From the NCBI GenBank assembly GCA_000385055.1, contig ARRL01000001.1:382960-446959 (forward strand): 64,000 bases of DNA, read 5' to 3'. The number at the start of each line of letters is the position of its first letter. The first letter of the stretch is position 1. The notes beneath the pieces were generated by a model that was not told the origin of the DNA, ran no database searches, and worked only from the letters and a program-made list of their open reading frames with translations. This document shows, one piece after another, positions 1-8,408 of this stretch. The position numbers and the translations under genes are program-made. Origin of the DNA: a gamma proteobacterium SCGC AAA168-P09 (lineage in GTDB: Bacteria; Pseudomonadota; Gammaproteobacteria; Magnimaribacterales; D2472).

Positions 1-991
1 CATAAAGTCTTGCTTCAATAGAATGACCCATAAAGGTAATATCATCTTGGGCATATCCTAATTCTTCTTCTCTCGCAATTCTTAATTGTTCTGCAACCAG
101 ATCTATCCCAGTGACTTCCTCTGTAATAGGGTGCTCAACTTGCAATCTTGTATTAACTTCTAAAAACCAGAACTCTTCTGTTTTATCATCAAATAAAAAT
201 TCGACAGTCCCAGCTGACTTGTATTTAATTTTCTTTGCGAGTTTGATTGCCGCATTACCCATTGCAGTCCTCACATTTTCAGAGACTCTAGGAGAGGGCG
301 ACTCTTCAATAATTTTTTGATGTCTTCTTTGAATAGAGCACTCTCTTTCTCCTAAATGAACAACATTTCCATGAGCATCACCGAGTATTTGAATTTCTAT
401 ATGTCTAGATTTTTGAACGTATCTTTCTATAAAAACTCTGTCATCTCCAAATCCAGACTGTGCTTCTCTTTGTGCGCTTTTAATAGATTCTTTTAAATCC
501 TTTTCTTTAGTAACTATTCTCATTCCTTTTCCGCCACCACCTGCAGCAGCTTTTATTAGAAGAGGAAACCCGATATTTTTTGCATTTTTAATATTCGACG
601 TCATTGGAAGTGTTGGGACTCCAGCTTTTTCAGCCAGCTCCTTTGCTTTTAATTTATCTCCCATAACAGAAATTACATGCGGGGATGGACCAACCCATAT
701 CAAACCTTCTTTAATTACTTTTCTTGCAAAAGAAGCATTCTCAGACAAGAAGCCATATCCTGGATGAATTGCATGAGCACCTGATTCTTTAGCAGCTTTT
801 ATAATTTCTTTGCTATCTAGATAACCTCCATTAGTTAATCTAATTGATTGATCAGACATATGTACGAAAGGTTCATTTTTGTCAGCATCAACATATACCG
901 CAATGCATCTAATACCCATTTCTTGAGCAGTTTGGATAATCCTACAGGCTATCTCACCTCTATTAGCAATTAATAAGGAATCATAAATCAT
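1..991 (-). CDS. Acyl-CoA carboxylase, biotin carboxylase subunit (partial)
   Basis: This is the ATP-dependent biotin carboxylase half of an acyl-CoA carboxylase (MCC, GCC or PCC type), which carboxylates biotin for transfer to an acyl-CoA. Only the first 330 codons lie in the window and the gene runs off the left edge. The N-terminus reads MIYDSLLIANRGEIACRI, the classic biotin carboxylase start. An ATP-grasp glycine loop (GGGGKGMR) and the EVNTRLQVEHPITE segment are intact. The ATG overlaps the TGA of the upstream carboxyltransferase gene by 4 bases (ATGA), so the two subunits are probably translationally coupled. Whether a biotin carrier domain follows cannot be seen. The family is certain; the acyl-CoA substrate is not. 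Confidence 0.93.
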   Translation of the reverse strand, partial: MIYDSLLIANRGEIACRIIQTAQEMGIRCIAVYVDADKNEPFVHMSDQSIRLTNGGYLDSKEIIKAAKESGAHAIHPGYGFLSENASFARKVIKEGLIWVGPSPHVISVMGDKLKAKELAEKAGVPTLPMTSNIKNAKNIGFPLLIKAAAGGGGKGMRIVTKEKDLKESIKSAQREAQSGFGDDRVFIERYVQKSRHIEIQILGDAHGNVVHLGERECSIQRRHQKIIEESPSPRVSENVRTAMGNAAIKLAKKIKYKSAGTVEFLFDDKTEEFWFLEVNTRLQVEHPITEEVTGIDLVAEQLRIAREEELGYAQDDITFMGHSIEARLY

Positions 992-2649
992 AGTCTAAAT
1001 ACTCCATATTCTCTTGCACCCTCAATTGGAATGTTATTAATTATTGATAAACAAAAACCAATGATGTCCCTAGTATCTCTTGGGTCTATTATTCCATCAT
1101 CAGTAACCATGCTGCTTGCAACAAGTCCTTTTGATAATTTCTCTAAATAATCAATTACCATCTTTTTTAATTCCTCATCAGCTTTTTCATCAAAATCTTT
1201 TCCATCTCGTAATGCTTTAGCTTTTCTTACAATTGACATTACTCCAGCCATTTGTTCAGGCCCCATGACAGCAATTTTTGCTGTTGGCCATAAGAACGTA
1301 AACCTATTGTTAAAAGCTTTACCAGACATGGCATAAGTTCCAGCACCATAAGATGCACCAACTATAAATGTTATGTGAGGCACGGTAGAGTTTGATACAG
1401 CATTTATTAACTGAGATCCTTTTTTAATAATTCCCTGACTTTCAAAATCTTTTCCTACTAAAAAACCAGTGACGTTATGAAGAAATATTAATGGGATATC
1501 TCTCTTATTACACAACTGAATAAAGGTAGCTGCCTTTTCTGCACTTTCAGGATAAATTGGACCATTATTCCCTAGAATGCCAATCTGATATCCATGCACT
1601 GATGTCCATCCACATACCATCGTTGGACCATATAATGGTTTAAATTCTTCAAACTTTGAGCCATCAGAAAATCTTGCAATGATTTCCCTGATATCAACAG
1701 CAGACTTTAGGTCCTGACTTATTATTCCTAGAAGTTCTTCTGAATCATATATTGGATTAGTACTAATTTTTTGTGGACTTAGCCCTTTTTTAGTCCAATT
1801 TAAATGAGAAACAATTTCTCTACATATTCTCAATGCATCCATCTCATCTTCAGCTAAATAATCTGATAATCCAGATTGCTCAGAATGCATTTTGGCACCC
1901 CCTAAAGTTTCATCATCAGATTCCTCACCGGTAGCCATTTTTACCAAAGGTGGCCCAGCTAGAAAAGCTTTTGATTGTCCTTTGATAAAAATATTGTAAT
2001 CTGACATCCCCGGTTGATATGCACCTCCTGCAGTTGAGGAACCAAACACGACTGAAATCACAGGTATTCTTAATTTTGAAAGCTCTGTCATGTCATAAAA
2101 GAATCTTCCAGTTGAGGCAAAATGATTTTGATGAAGGGAGGGAGCTTCTGGAGGGTTTTCACCACCACCTGAACCAGAAACACTCAAATCTCCTCCTGCT
2201 GATTCAACAAAACTTATAAAAGGTATTTGGTTTTCACGAGATATCTCCATAGCCCGGTTCCATTTTTCACCTACATATACCGTCATTGCACCAGCCTTGA
2301 CTGTTGGATCATTAGCAAATATTACGCATTCAACACCCGAAATAATTCCTATTCCAGAAACACATCCACCTCCAACATTATAATTATTTGTTCCATAGCC
2401 AGCATAAGGTTGTATTTCTAAAAATGGACTATCTGGATCTAGAACATTCATAATTCTTTCACGAACAGGCATTTTTCCTCTTTTAGACAGTCTTTCATGA
2501 TGTCTTTCCCCACCTCCTAACTCAGCAAGATCTAATAACTCATCAAGAAATACTAATTTCTCAAGCATCATTTTCTTATTTTGTAGATATTGTTCAGATT
2601 TAGTATCTAAATTTGATTTGAATATAGGAGCAATATTTTCTGTCTTCAT
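988..2649 (-). CDS. Acyl-CoA carboxylase, carboxyltransferase (beta) subunit
   Basis: The 553-residue carboxyltransferase transfers CO2 from carboxybiotin to an acyl-CoA. Two crotonase-like halves are visible. The N-half has FANDPTVKAGAM and STAGGAYQPGMSD. The C-half has GNNGPI, HNVTGFLVG and ASYGAGTYAMSGKAF, followed by WPTAKIAVMGPEQMAGV. The wording of these motifs resembles methylcrotonyl- or geranyl-CoA carboxylase more than propionyl-CoA carboxylase or AccAD, which points to leucine or isoprenoid/branched acyl-CoA breakdown; that is inference. The length is normal for the family. The gene is followed by the biotin carboxylase subunit with a 4-base overlap and is divergent from a GST gene across a 96-base region containing a strong palindrome. 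Confidence 0.92.
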   Translation of the reverse strand: MKTENIAPIFKSNLDTKSEQYLQNKKMMLEKLVFLDELLDLAELGGGERHHERLSKRGKMPVRERIMNVLDPDSPFLEIQPYAGYGTNNYNVGGGCVSGIGIISGVECVIFANDPTVKAGAMTVYVGEKWNRAMEISRENQIPFISFVESAGGDLSVSGSGGGENPPEAPSLHQNHFASTGRFFYDMTELSKLRIPVISVVFGSSTAGGAYQPGMSDYNIFIKGQSKAFLAGPPLVKMATGEESDDETLGGAKMHSEQSGLSDYLAEDEMDALRICREIVSHLNWTKKGLSPQKISTNPIYDSEELLGIISQDLKSAVDIREIIARFSDGSKFEEFKPLYGPTMVCGWTSVHGYQIGILGNNGPIYPESAEKAATFIQLCNKRDIPLIFLHNVTGFLVGKDFESQGIIKKGSQLINAVSNSTVPHITFIVGASYGAGTYAMSGKAFNNRFTFLWPTAKIAVMGPEQMAGVMSIVRKAKALRDGKDFDEKADEELKKMVIDYLEKLSKGLVASSMVTDDGIIDPRDTRDIIGFCLSIINNIPIEGAREYGVFRL

Positions 2650-2679
2650 AGGTATTAATAAATTAATAATGTTTTATTA

Positions 2680-2707
2680 TGGTAATATAATAGCATTAAT
2701 ATTACCA
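2680..2707. promoter_or_regulatory. 28-bp palindromic operator candidate between divergent genes
   Basis: A perfect 9-bp inverted repeat, TGGTAATAT and ATATTACCA, is separated by 10 bases and lies in the 96-base gap between the acyl-CoA carboxylase genes (minus strand) and the GST gene (plus strand). A TATAAT hexamer at 2686-2691 overlaps the left arm, so a bound regulator would cover a promoter. No regulator gene is adjacent. The pattern fits a dimeric TetR- or MarR-type operator, but the protein is unknown. Confidence 0.5.
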
Positions 2708-2745
2708 ATATTAAGATGTATCATTAAGTAATACAAAAAACTTTT

Positions 2746-3360
2746 ATGTTAAAAATATACGGAACACAAAATTCAAGAGCTATGAGGCCGATCTGGACTG
2801 CTGAAGAGATGGGTCTCGAATACGAGCTTATAATGATGCCTTTTCCACCAAGAGTTTTTCATAAAGAATATTTAGAAATAAATATGCTTGGAACAGTCCC
2901 ATATTTGACTGATGAAGACATAAAAATGACAGAGTCTGTTGCAATGGCTCAGTATTTAGTTGAAAAATATGGTCCAACAGATCTAAGAGTAATGCCTGAT
3001 GAAAAGGATTATCCAAATTATTTAAATTGGCTTCATCATGCAGATGCGACATTAACTTTTCCTCAGACAGTGGTTTTAAGGTATAAATATCAAGAGCCTG
3101 GAGTTGCTGATGCGGCAATTGAAGGATATAGCAGATGGTTTGTTTCTCGTCTGAAGCTACTTGAATCAGAATTGGAAAATAAAACTTATCTTTGCTCAAA
3201 TAGATTTACGATTGCTGACATTTGCGTGAGTTACGCTATTAATCTAGCAAGCGTACTTGGTATTAAAGAAGCTTTGAAACCAAATATAAGTAGATGGTCA
3301 TCAATGCTTTTTGAAAGAGATGCTTTTTTAAGAAGTAAAAACTATAAACACGAAGAATAA
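2746..3360 (+). CDS. Glutathione S-transferase family protein
   Basis: A 204-residue cytosolic GST-fold protein. The N-terminal thioredoxin-like domain (about residues 1-80) begins MLKIYGTQNSRAMRPIW and contains LGTVPYLTDEDIKMTESVAMAQYL, the usual cis-Pro and Glu/Ser glutathione-binding segment. The C-terminal helical domain contains FTIADICVSYAINLA, the N-capping motif of GSTs. Such proteins conjugate or reduce electrophiles with glutathione; the substrate cannot be predicted. The gene ends 5 bases before the methionine sulfoxide reductase gene, so the two probably form an oxidative or electrophile stress operon. A palindrome overlaps its likely promoter. Confidence 0.88.
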   Translation: MLKIYGTQNSRAMRPIWTAEEMGLEYELIMMPFPPRVFHKEYLEINMLGTVPYLTDEDIKMTESVAMAQYLVEKYGPTDLRVMPDEKDYPNYLNWLHHADATLTFPQTVVLRYKYQEPGVADAAIEGYSRWFVSRLKLLESELENKTYLCSNRFTIADICVSYAINLASVLGIKEALKPNISRWSSMLFERDAFLRSKNYKHEE

Positions 3361-3365
3361 CCTTA

Positions 3366-4625
3366 ATGAAAAAATTTTTTACATTTATTCCTTTAATAGC
3401 TTTGTGTTTAAGCTTAGTCTCTAATGAAAATCGTACTTCACATTTAGAGACTATTGTTTTAGGGTCTGGATGTTTCTGGGGGGCTGAAAAGGGCTATGAA
3501 GCTCTTGAAGGCGTTGAAGATGCGGTATCAGGATATGCTGATGGGTATGGTATAAAACCAACTTATAGAGAGATAACAAAATATGCAAATAAATATAAAA
3601 GAAATAATTTTGCTGAAGTTGTTAAAGTCACTTTTAACAAGGAGATAATAAGCTTAAGGTCTCTACTTGAGCATTACTACGAATCGCATGATCCAACCCA
3701 GCTTAATAGACAAGGTAATGACATTGGTACGCAATACAGATCTACTATTTTGTATACAAAAGCATCACAAAAAAAAGTAATAGATGAGACAGCAGACGAA
3801 TTTCAAAAACTATTAAACGACGAAGGGTACGGAGAAATTCAGACTTTAATTAAATCTCTTGATAAGTTTTATGATGCTGAAGAATATCATCAGGACTATA
3901 TTCAAAAAAATCCTAACGGCTATTGTCCAGATCATTCTACTGGAGTTGCCTTTAACAAGATTGAAATACCAAAAATTGATAACTCATTACTTTTATCGGG
4001 TAAGTATGTTCTTGTAATTGATTCTCAAGATTATTGTCCTTATTGTGAGAAGTTCAAAAATGATGTGGCAAATAATTATCAAGGAAGCATTCCAATGGTT
4101 TACAGAACAGCAATTGAATTAGATGGCTTGAGTATTCAAGCTCCAACTTGGGCAACGCCTACTATTGTTTTCTTAGAGAATGGTGCTGAACTATTTTCAT
4201 ATCAAGGATATATGGAGCCTGAGTTATTTTATAAAGCCCTAGGAAAATTTAAATTAGGTAATTCAGAAGCATACGACGTAGCATTTAACCAAGGAACTGA
4301 TTCAAGATTTTGTAAAGAATATCAAATCTTTAAGAATACTCCTGATGGTGTTTTTATTGATAAATTAAGTGGCGCACCTTTGTTTGATACTAGAGACAGA
4401 TTTGTTTCACGAAGTGGTTGGCTTTCTTTTACAGCACCAGTACCTAATGCAACATATGAATTACCAGATAATTCATATGGAATGAAAAGAACTGAGGTTA
4501 AATCAATATCAAGTAATATTCATCTCGGACATGTGTTTGATGATGGCCCAAATGGAATGCCAAGATATTGTATTAATGCAACAGTGCTAGAGTTTGTTGC
4601 TAGAGAAGATATTAAAAATTCTTAA
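3366..4625 (+). CDS. msrAB: Secreted MsrA-thioredoxin-MsrB methionine sulfoxide reductase fusion
   Basis: A 419-residue fusion that repairs oxidised methionine (both S- and R-sulfoxides). An N-terminal hydrophobic signal (residues 1-20) suggests periplasmic export. The MsrA domain (about 28-195) has GCFWG with catalytic Cys36. A central thioredoxin-like domain (about 205-305) has CPYC at 224-227 and a cis-proline in WATPTIVF. The MsrB domain (about 320-412) has HLGHVFDDG and RYCIN with catalytic Cys402. The MsrB domain lacks zinc-binding CxxC pairs, and the usual SGWPSF reads SGWLSF. The domain order differs from Neisseria PilB, where the thioredoxin domain comes first. The gene is co-oriented with the upstream GST, 5 bases away. 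Confidence 0.92.
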   Translation: MKKFFTFIPLIALCLSLVSNENRTSHLETIVLGSGCFWGAEKGYEALEGVEDAVSGYADGYGIKPTYREITKYANKYKRNNFAEVVKVTFNKEIISLRSLLEHYYESHDPTQLNRQGNDIGTQYRSTILYTKASQKKVIDETADEFQKLLNDEGYGEIQTLIKSLDKFYDAEEYHQDYIQKNPNGYCPDHSTGVAFNKIEIPKIDNSLLLSGKYVLVIDSQDYCPYCEKFKNDVANNYQGSIPMVYRTAIELDGLSIQAPTWATPTIVFLENGAELFSYQGYMEPELFYKALGKFKLGNSEAYDVAFNQGTDSRFCKEYQIFKNTPDGVFIDKLSGAPLFDTRDRFVSRSGWLSFTAPVPNATYELPDNSYGMKRTEVKSISSNIHLGHVFDDGPNGMPRYCINATVLEFVAREDIKNS

Positions 4626-4630
4626 TAATC

Positions 4631-5788
4631 TTATTCTATCAAGCCAGTAATTCGTTCATATGCCTCAATAAATTCTTCTTTGAATTTTTGAACAGTCTGC
4701 CCAGCAGATATAGTTTCATTTACCAACCCTATGCCTTGGCCAACCCAATATGTATCAAGTTTTTTTGCTCCTTCATGACCAAGAGTTGCTTGTTTAGAGA
4801 CAATTGCTAATGCAGGCTCTCCAACAATTGTCTGCAATGGCATTGGCAGGGGCTCAGGTGCGTCTTTTGACTCCCATGCGTCTGTCCAAGCTGATTGTAG
4901 TTGCCTAGAATGTTTACCTGTTCTACTTTTTGATCTTACTGTTTGACTTGATGTTGCCTGAATCATCTTTTCTTTTATATTTTCAGAAGTTTCAGCTTCA
5001 GTAGTTGGCAGAAAAACTGATGCGCACCATACACCATCTGCGCCCATAGTCATTATCCCAGCCATTTGCTCACCAGTTGCAATGCCCCCAGCTGCTAAAA
5101 TAGGAACATCACCTAAATCCTTAATAGCTCTTTTTACTTCTGGAATTAGTACCATAGTTGAAACACTTCCACAGTGGCCGCCACCTTCAGTACCGGAGAC
5201 CACTAAGACATCAACACCAGCTTGGACTTGTTTAATTGCATGTTCTTTAGCTCCCAATAGTGCGGCAACTTTTACATTATTTTCTTTTCCCATTTCCAGC
5301 ATCCAATGAGGAGGAACTCCTAATGCATTTGCAATAAGTTTAATTGGATGAGAAAAAGCAACTTCTAATAATTTTTTTGCTCCTTCTTCTTTAAGATTTT
5401 TTCCAAATCTAGAATCTGAATCCATTTCAATTTTCTTTGAATCTGAAGAATTTCTTAATGATTCACCATCAACATCATGCTGTTTAAGAACATCAGCCCT
5501 AAAATCTCTGTACTCTTGCGGAATCATGTTTATAAGGTCTTCTGATGAAACAGAGGATCCTTTGCCCTCAAAAGTGGTCGGTACTAAGATATCTACCCCA
5601 TAGGGTTTGCCATCAATATGCTCATCTATCCATTTAAGGTCTTGTTCCAACATTTCTGGAGTATGTCCAACAGCGCCCAAGACACCCATGCCTCCAGCTT
5701 TTGAGACAGCTGCAACAACATCTCTACAATGACTAAATGCCACAAGTGGAAATTCAATATCAAACATTTCACAAATAGGTGATTTCAT
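4631..5788 (-). CDS. Nitronate monooxygenase family protein
   Basis: A 385-residue FMN-dependent TIM-barrel protein of the nitronate monooxygenase (2-nitropropane dioxygenase) family, which oxidises alkyl nitronates. Diagnostic parts are GVDVLVVSGTEGGGHCG (FMN and active-site loop with the conserved His), VPILAAGGIATG and MGADGVWCASVFL near the phosphate-binding end. The N-terminus (CEMFDIEFPLVAFSHCRDVVAA) matches the substrate-side loop of bacterial forms. The gene is convergent with the Msr fusion (5-base gap) and divergent from the RraA-like gene. Several family members act on other substrates such as propionate 3-nitronate or enoyl compounds, so the exact reaction is open. Confidence 0.86.
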   Translation of the reverse strand: MKSPICEMFDIEFPLVAFSHCRDVVAAVSKAGGMGVLGAVGHTPEMLEQDLKWIDEHIDGKPYGVDILVPTTFEGKGSSVSSEDLINMIPQEYRDFRADVLKQHDVDGESLRNSSDSKKIEMDSDSRFGKNLKEEGAKKLLEVAFSHPIKLIANALGVPPHWMLEMGKENNVKVAALLGAKEHAIKQVQAGVDVLVVSGTEGGGHCGSVSTMVLIPEVKRAIKDLGDVPILAAGGIATGEQMAGIMTMGADGVWCASVFLPTTEAETSENIKEKMIQATSSQTVRSKSRTGKHSRQLQSAWTDAWESKDAPEPLPMPLQTIVGEPALAIVSKQATLGHEGAKKLDTYWVGQGIGLVNETISAGQTVQKFKEEFIEAYERITGLIE

Positions 5789-5826
5789 AATTTACTCTTC
5801 ATTTTTATATATATTTTTAATTCTAT

Positions 5827-5832
5827 TATAAT
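5827..5832 (+). promoter_or_regulatory. Candidate -10 box for the RraA-like gene
   Basis: A consensus TATAAT lies 28 bases upstream of the ATG at 5861, in the 72-base divergent gap after the nitronate monooxygenase gene. No good -35 hexamer is apparent. The base composition here is so AT-rich that a chance match is possible. Confidence 0.3.
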
Positions 5833-5860
5833 TATGAGATAAATTTAAAATTTTCTTCTA

Positions 5861-6355
5861 ATGCAAAAATATAATTTTACAGTTCCTGATATATGCGATG
5901 CTTTTTTTAATGAGATATTAATAGGTGATGTTTTTCTTAATTCTTATGGAGGTATTGATAAGTTTTGTGGTGAGATTAGAACAGCAAATTGTCCACATAG
6001 TAATAGTGTTGTAAAAGAAATGGTTGAAGAAAATGGTGAAGGTAAGGTTCTGGTCATAAACCATGCTGGTGATAAATTATGTTCAATGGTTGGTGATCAA
6101 ATTGCTCAAAAAGCATTTGAAAATAACTGGAGAGGAATTTTTGTAAATGGTTATATTCGTGATGTAGAAGTCATCAAGAATATTTCAATTGGTGTTAATG
6201 CAAAAAATGCATATCCAATGAAAACAGATAAGTCTGTTGGAGTTGGAACCAAAGATAAAAATATTAATATTGGATCTGTTTTAATAAGTTCTGGGGATTG
6301 GATTTACGTTGATACTAATGGGTGGGTTGTTAGTAGAAAAAAACTAGAACTTTAA
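5861..6355 (+). CDS. rraA: RraA family protein (RNase E regulator / HMG aldolase-like)
   Basis: A 164-residue protein matching the RraA family over its full length (about 160 residues is typical). It starts with the PDICDAFF segment and has FCGEIRTANC, SNSVVKEMVEE.GEGKVLVINHAG, MVGDQIAQKAFENNWRGIFVNG and YIRDV. The Arg and Asp of the last motif bind metal and substrate in the aldolase-active members. RraA in E. coli inhibits RNase E, while relatives are 4-hydroxy-4-methyl-2-oxoglutarate or oxaloacetate-acting lyases. The sequence alone does not decide between these. Its 3' end overlaps the convergent acyltransferase gene by 12 bases. Confidence 0.85.
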   Translation: MQKYNFTVPDICDAFFNEILIGDVFLNSYGGIDKFCGEIRTANCPHSNSVVKEMVEENGEGKVLVINHAGDKLCSMVGDQIAQKAFENNWRGIFVNGYIRDVEVIKNISIGVNAKNAYPMKTDKSVGVGTKDKNINIGSVLISSGDWIYVDTNGWVVSRKKLEL

Positions 6356-7228
6356 TCTTTCAATCTCTTTATCTTTCTCTTCCCAAATTGTTTCAATCCA
6401 AATTTTAAAATTATTTCTATATTCTTCATCAGTAGAATAGTTTTTGTTTTTAAGATTCTCTGGAATGGTATATTTTTTAACTGAAACTTTTACGTCTCGC
6501 ATATCGCCTTTTAAAAAAGCCCATGCTCCTCTTTTGTCTGATTTATATACAACCGAATAGTCAACCAAAACATCAATATTTGGCATAGCAGACAGAGCGG
6601 TTGCAATACCACCAACTCTTGGTATCAAAAGATTTTTGTATGGTGAATTCTGAGCTTTATGCTTTTTAAGGTTATTTCTTGTACCCTCCGCATAACTAAA
6701 AATAGTTGAAGGTGATCTTTGAAATCTTTTACAGGCCATTAAAGTATTTTCATAATCTTTGAACCTTAGATTAGGATTTTTTTCTAATTGTTTTTTTGAA
6801 TGCCTATTTACAAAAGGCATGTTCAAGGTTTTATTTGCAAGAAATATAAAAGGTATCCAAGCCAATTCTTTTTTCATAAAAAATTTAAGAAGAGGAATTC
6901 TTTTATTAGCTGCTACCAAAAGAATAAAAATGTCAGCCCACGATTGGTGATTAGAAACAGCCATGTACCATTGATTTTTATTAAACTCATTATCATCAAA
7001 TATTTGCATAGAATCTCTATGCATTATTTTCATAATAATCTTCAATCCATAGACAGTATATTCACCAATAGTATTTGAAATTTTGCTTAATTTGATTTTA
7101 AGAGATTTAAGTGGAAATATTGCTCTTGGAATATTAACTATTGTTAACGTTCCAAAGCCAATTATTAATTCGATAACGATTAATATAAAAGTAAAAAAGC
7201 CTATTATGTTGGACTTTATGTAATACAT
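6344..7228 (-). CDS. 1-acyl-glycerol-3-phosphate acyltransferase family protein (PlsC/YihG-like)
   Basis: A 294-residue membrane-associated acyltransferase. A hydrophobic N-terminal segment (about residues 8-30) is followed by the HX4D catalytic motif in SNHQSWADIF. Further along are PFVNRHSKKQ and YAEGTRNN, the EGTR substrate-binding block of the PlsC family. The position of the motifs and the long N-terminal anchor resemble E. coli YihG, which acylates lysophospholipids. It likely works on phosphatidic acid or lysophospholipid remodelling in the inner membrane. It lies 15 bases downstream of the acyl-CoA dehydrogenase at 7244-8383 on the same strand, so it is probably the last gene of that operon. 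Confidence 0.88.
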   Translation of the reverse strand: MYYIKSNIIGFFTFILIVIELIIGFGTLTIVNIPRAIFPLKSLKIKLSKISNTIGEYTVYGLKIIMKIMHRDSMQIFDDNEFNKNQWYMAVSNHQSWADIFILLVAANKRIPLLKFFMKKELAWIPFIFLANKTLNMPFVNRHSKKQLEKNPNLRFKDYENTLMACKRFQRSPSTIFSYAEGTRNNLKKHKAQNSPYKNLLIPRVGGIATALSAMPNIDVLVDYSVVYKSDKRGAWAFLKGDMRDVKVSVKKYTIPENLKNKNYSTDEEYRNNFKIWIETIWEEKDKEIERLKF

Positions 7229-7243
7229 ATCAAACTTTCAAAT

Positions 7244-8383
7244 TTAGAACCCGCTTAGATTAGCATATCTTTCAGTATGATATGTTGAACTCCCAAAAAT
7301 TTGCTCTGCAACTCTAGACCTTTTTATAAAAAATCCAAGATCATACTCATCAGTTACCCCAATGCCGCCATGCATTTGAATTGCTTCATTAGAAATTAAA
7401 TTAAGAGTTTCACCTGCAATTGTTTTTGCAAGACTAGATAATCTCTGAAGTTCGTTTGAATTTTCGTCAGCACCATGAATAGCCGCCATAACTGCTGACT
7501 TTGTTAGCTCAATTTCACAAAACATTTCTGCAGCTCTATGTTGAAGCGCTTGGAATGTACCTATCACTACACCAAATTGTTTTCTTTGCTTAAGGTATTC
7601 TATGGTTGTCTCAAAGGCTGATTCTGCATTACCAAGCATCTCAGCAGACATCGCAATTCTTCCAATATCTAGAATTCTTTCAACTGTCTCTCCACCAGAT
7701 TCCAAAGCTCCAAGTATATCTTCGTTAGAGCATTCAACATTATTAAACTCAATATTGGCATAATTTCTTGAATCAGCCATATCGAGTTTTATTTTTTTAA
7801 TACCATCAACACTTGATTCAACAACAAATAAAGTTAAACCAGCTAAATCACCTGAATTACCAGATGTTCTTGCAAGTACGATAAAAATATCAGCACTAGC
7901 ACCATCAATTACAAAAGTTTTTTTACCATTTAACAAGAAATTGCTAGCTTTCTGTTCTGCTTTGAATAGTGTTTTACTAGGATCGTGGTGACTAGATTCA
8001 TCTACAGCAAGGGCGGTTGTAATTTCTCCACTAACTATCTTTGGAAGATATTTTTCTTTTTGTTCTTTTGTGCCAAAATTAGAAATAGCATATGCACCCA
8101 AAACACCTGTTGAAAAAAGAGGAGAAGGTGTGAGAGTCTTACCACATTCTTGCAAAATAACACTTATACCTGCAACACCAAAATCAGAACCACCAAATTC
8201 CTCAGGTATGAGAATACCTGACCAGCCTAAATTGACCATTTCTTGCCAAATATCTTTATCCCAAAGGTTTTCATCTTTATTGTCTCTAAGAGATCTAAAA
8301 TGAGTAACTGGTGTTCTTTCTCGAGCAAAATCTCTTGCAGTATCCCTAAGAAACTCTTGTTCTTCTGTTAGTATTAATTTCAT
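7244..8383 (-). CDS. Acyl-CoA dehydrogenase (second subunit of a pair)
   Basis: A 379-residue flavoprotein that introduces the alpha-beta double bond in acyl-CoA. The N-terminal helical domain, the middle beta domain (SGEITTALAVDES) and the C-terminal helical domain (FGVVIGTFQALQHRAAEM, then IQMHGGIGVTDEY) are all present. The FAD contacts of the last domain (QMHGGIG, GSSTYHTERYA) are recognisable. It follows another acyl-CoA dehydrogenase on the same strand with a 25-base gap. Two-gene arrangements like this often encode heterotetrameric enzymes for bulky or branched acyl-CoAs; that is inference here. Confidence 0.9.
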   Translation of the reverse strand: MKLILTEEQEFLRDTARDFARERTPVTHFRSLRDNKDENLWDKDIWQEMVNLGWSGILIPEEFGGSDFGVAGISVILQECGKTLTPSPLFSTGVLGAYAISNFGTKEQKEKYLPKIVSGEITTALAVDESSHHDPSKTLFKAEQKASNFLLNGKKTFVIDGASADIFIVLARTSGNSGDLAGLTLFVVESSVDGIKKIKLDMADSRNYANIEFNNVECSNEDILGALESGGETVERILDIGRIAMSAEMLGNAESAFETTIEYLKQRKQFGVVIGTFQALQHRAAEMFCEIELTKSAVMAAIHGADENSNELQRLSSLAKTIAGETLNLISNEAIQMHGGIGVTDEYDLGFFIKRSRVAEQIFGSSTYHTERYANLSGF

Positions 8384-8408
8384 TTTCTTTTATCCTGATT
8401 AAATATTT

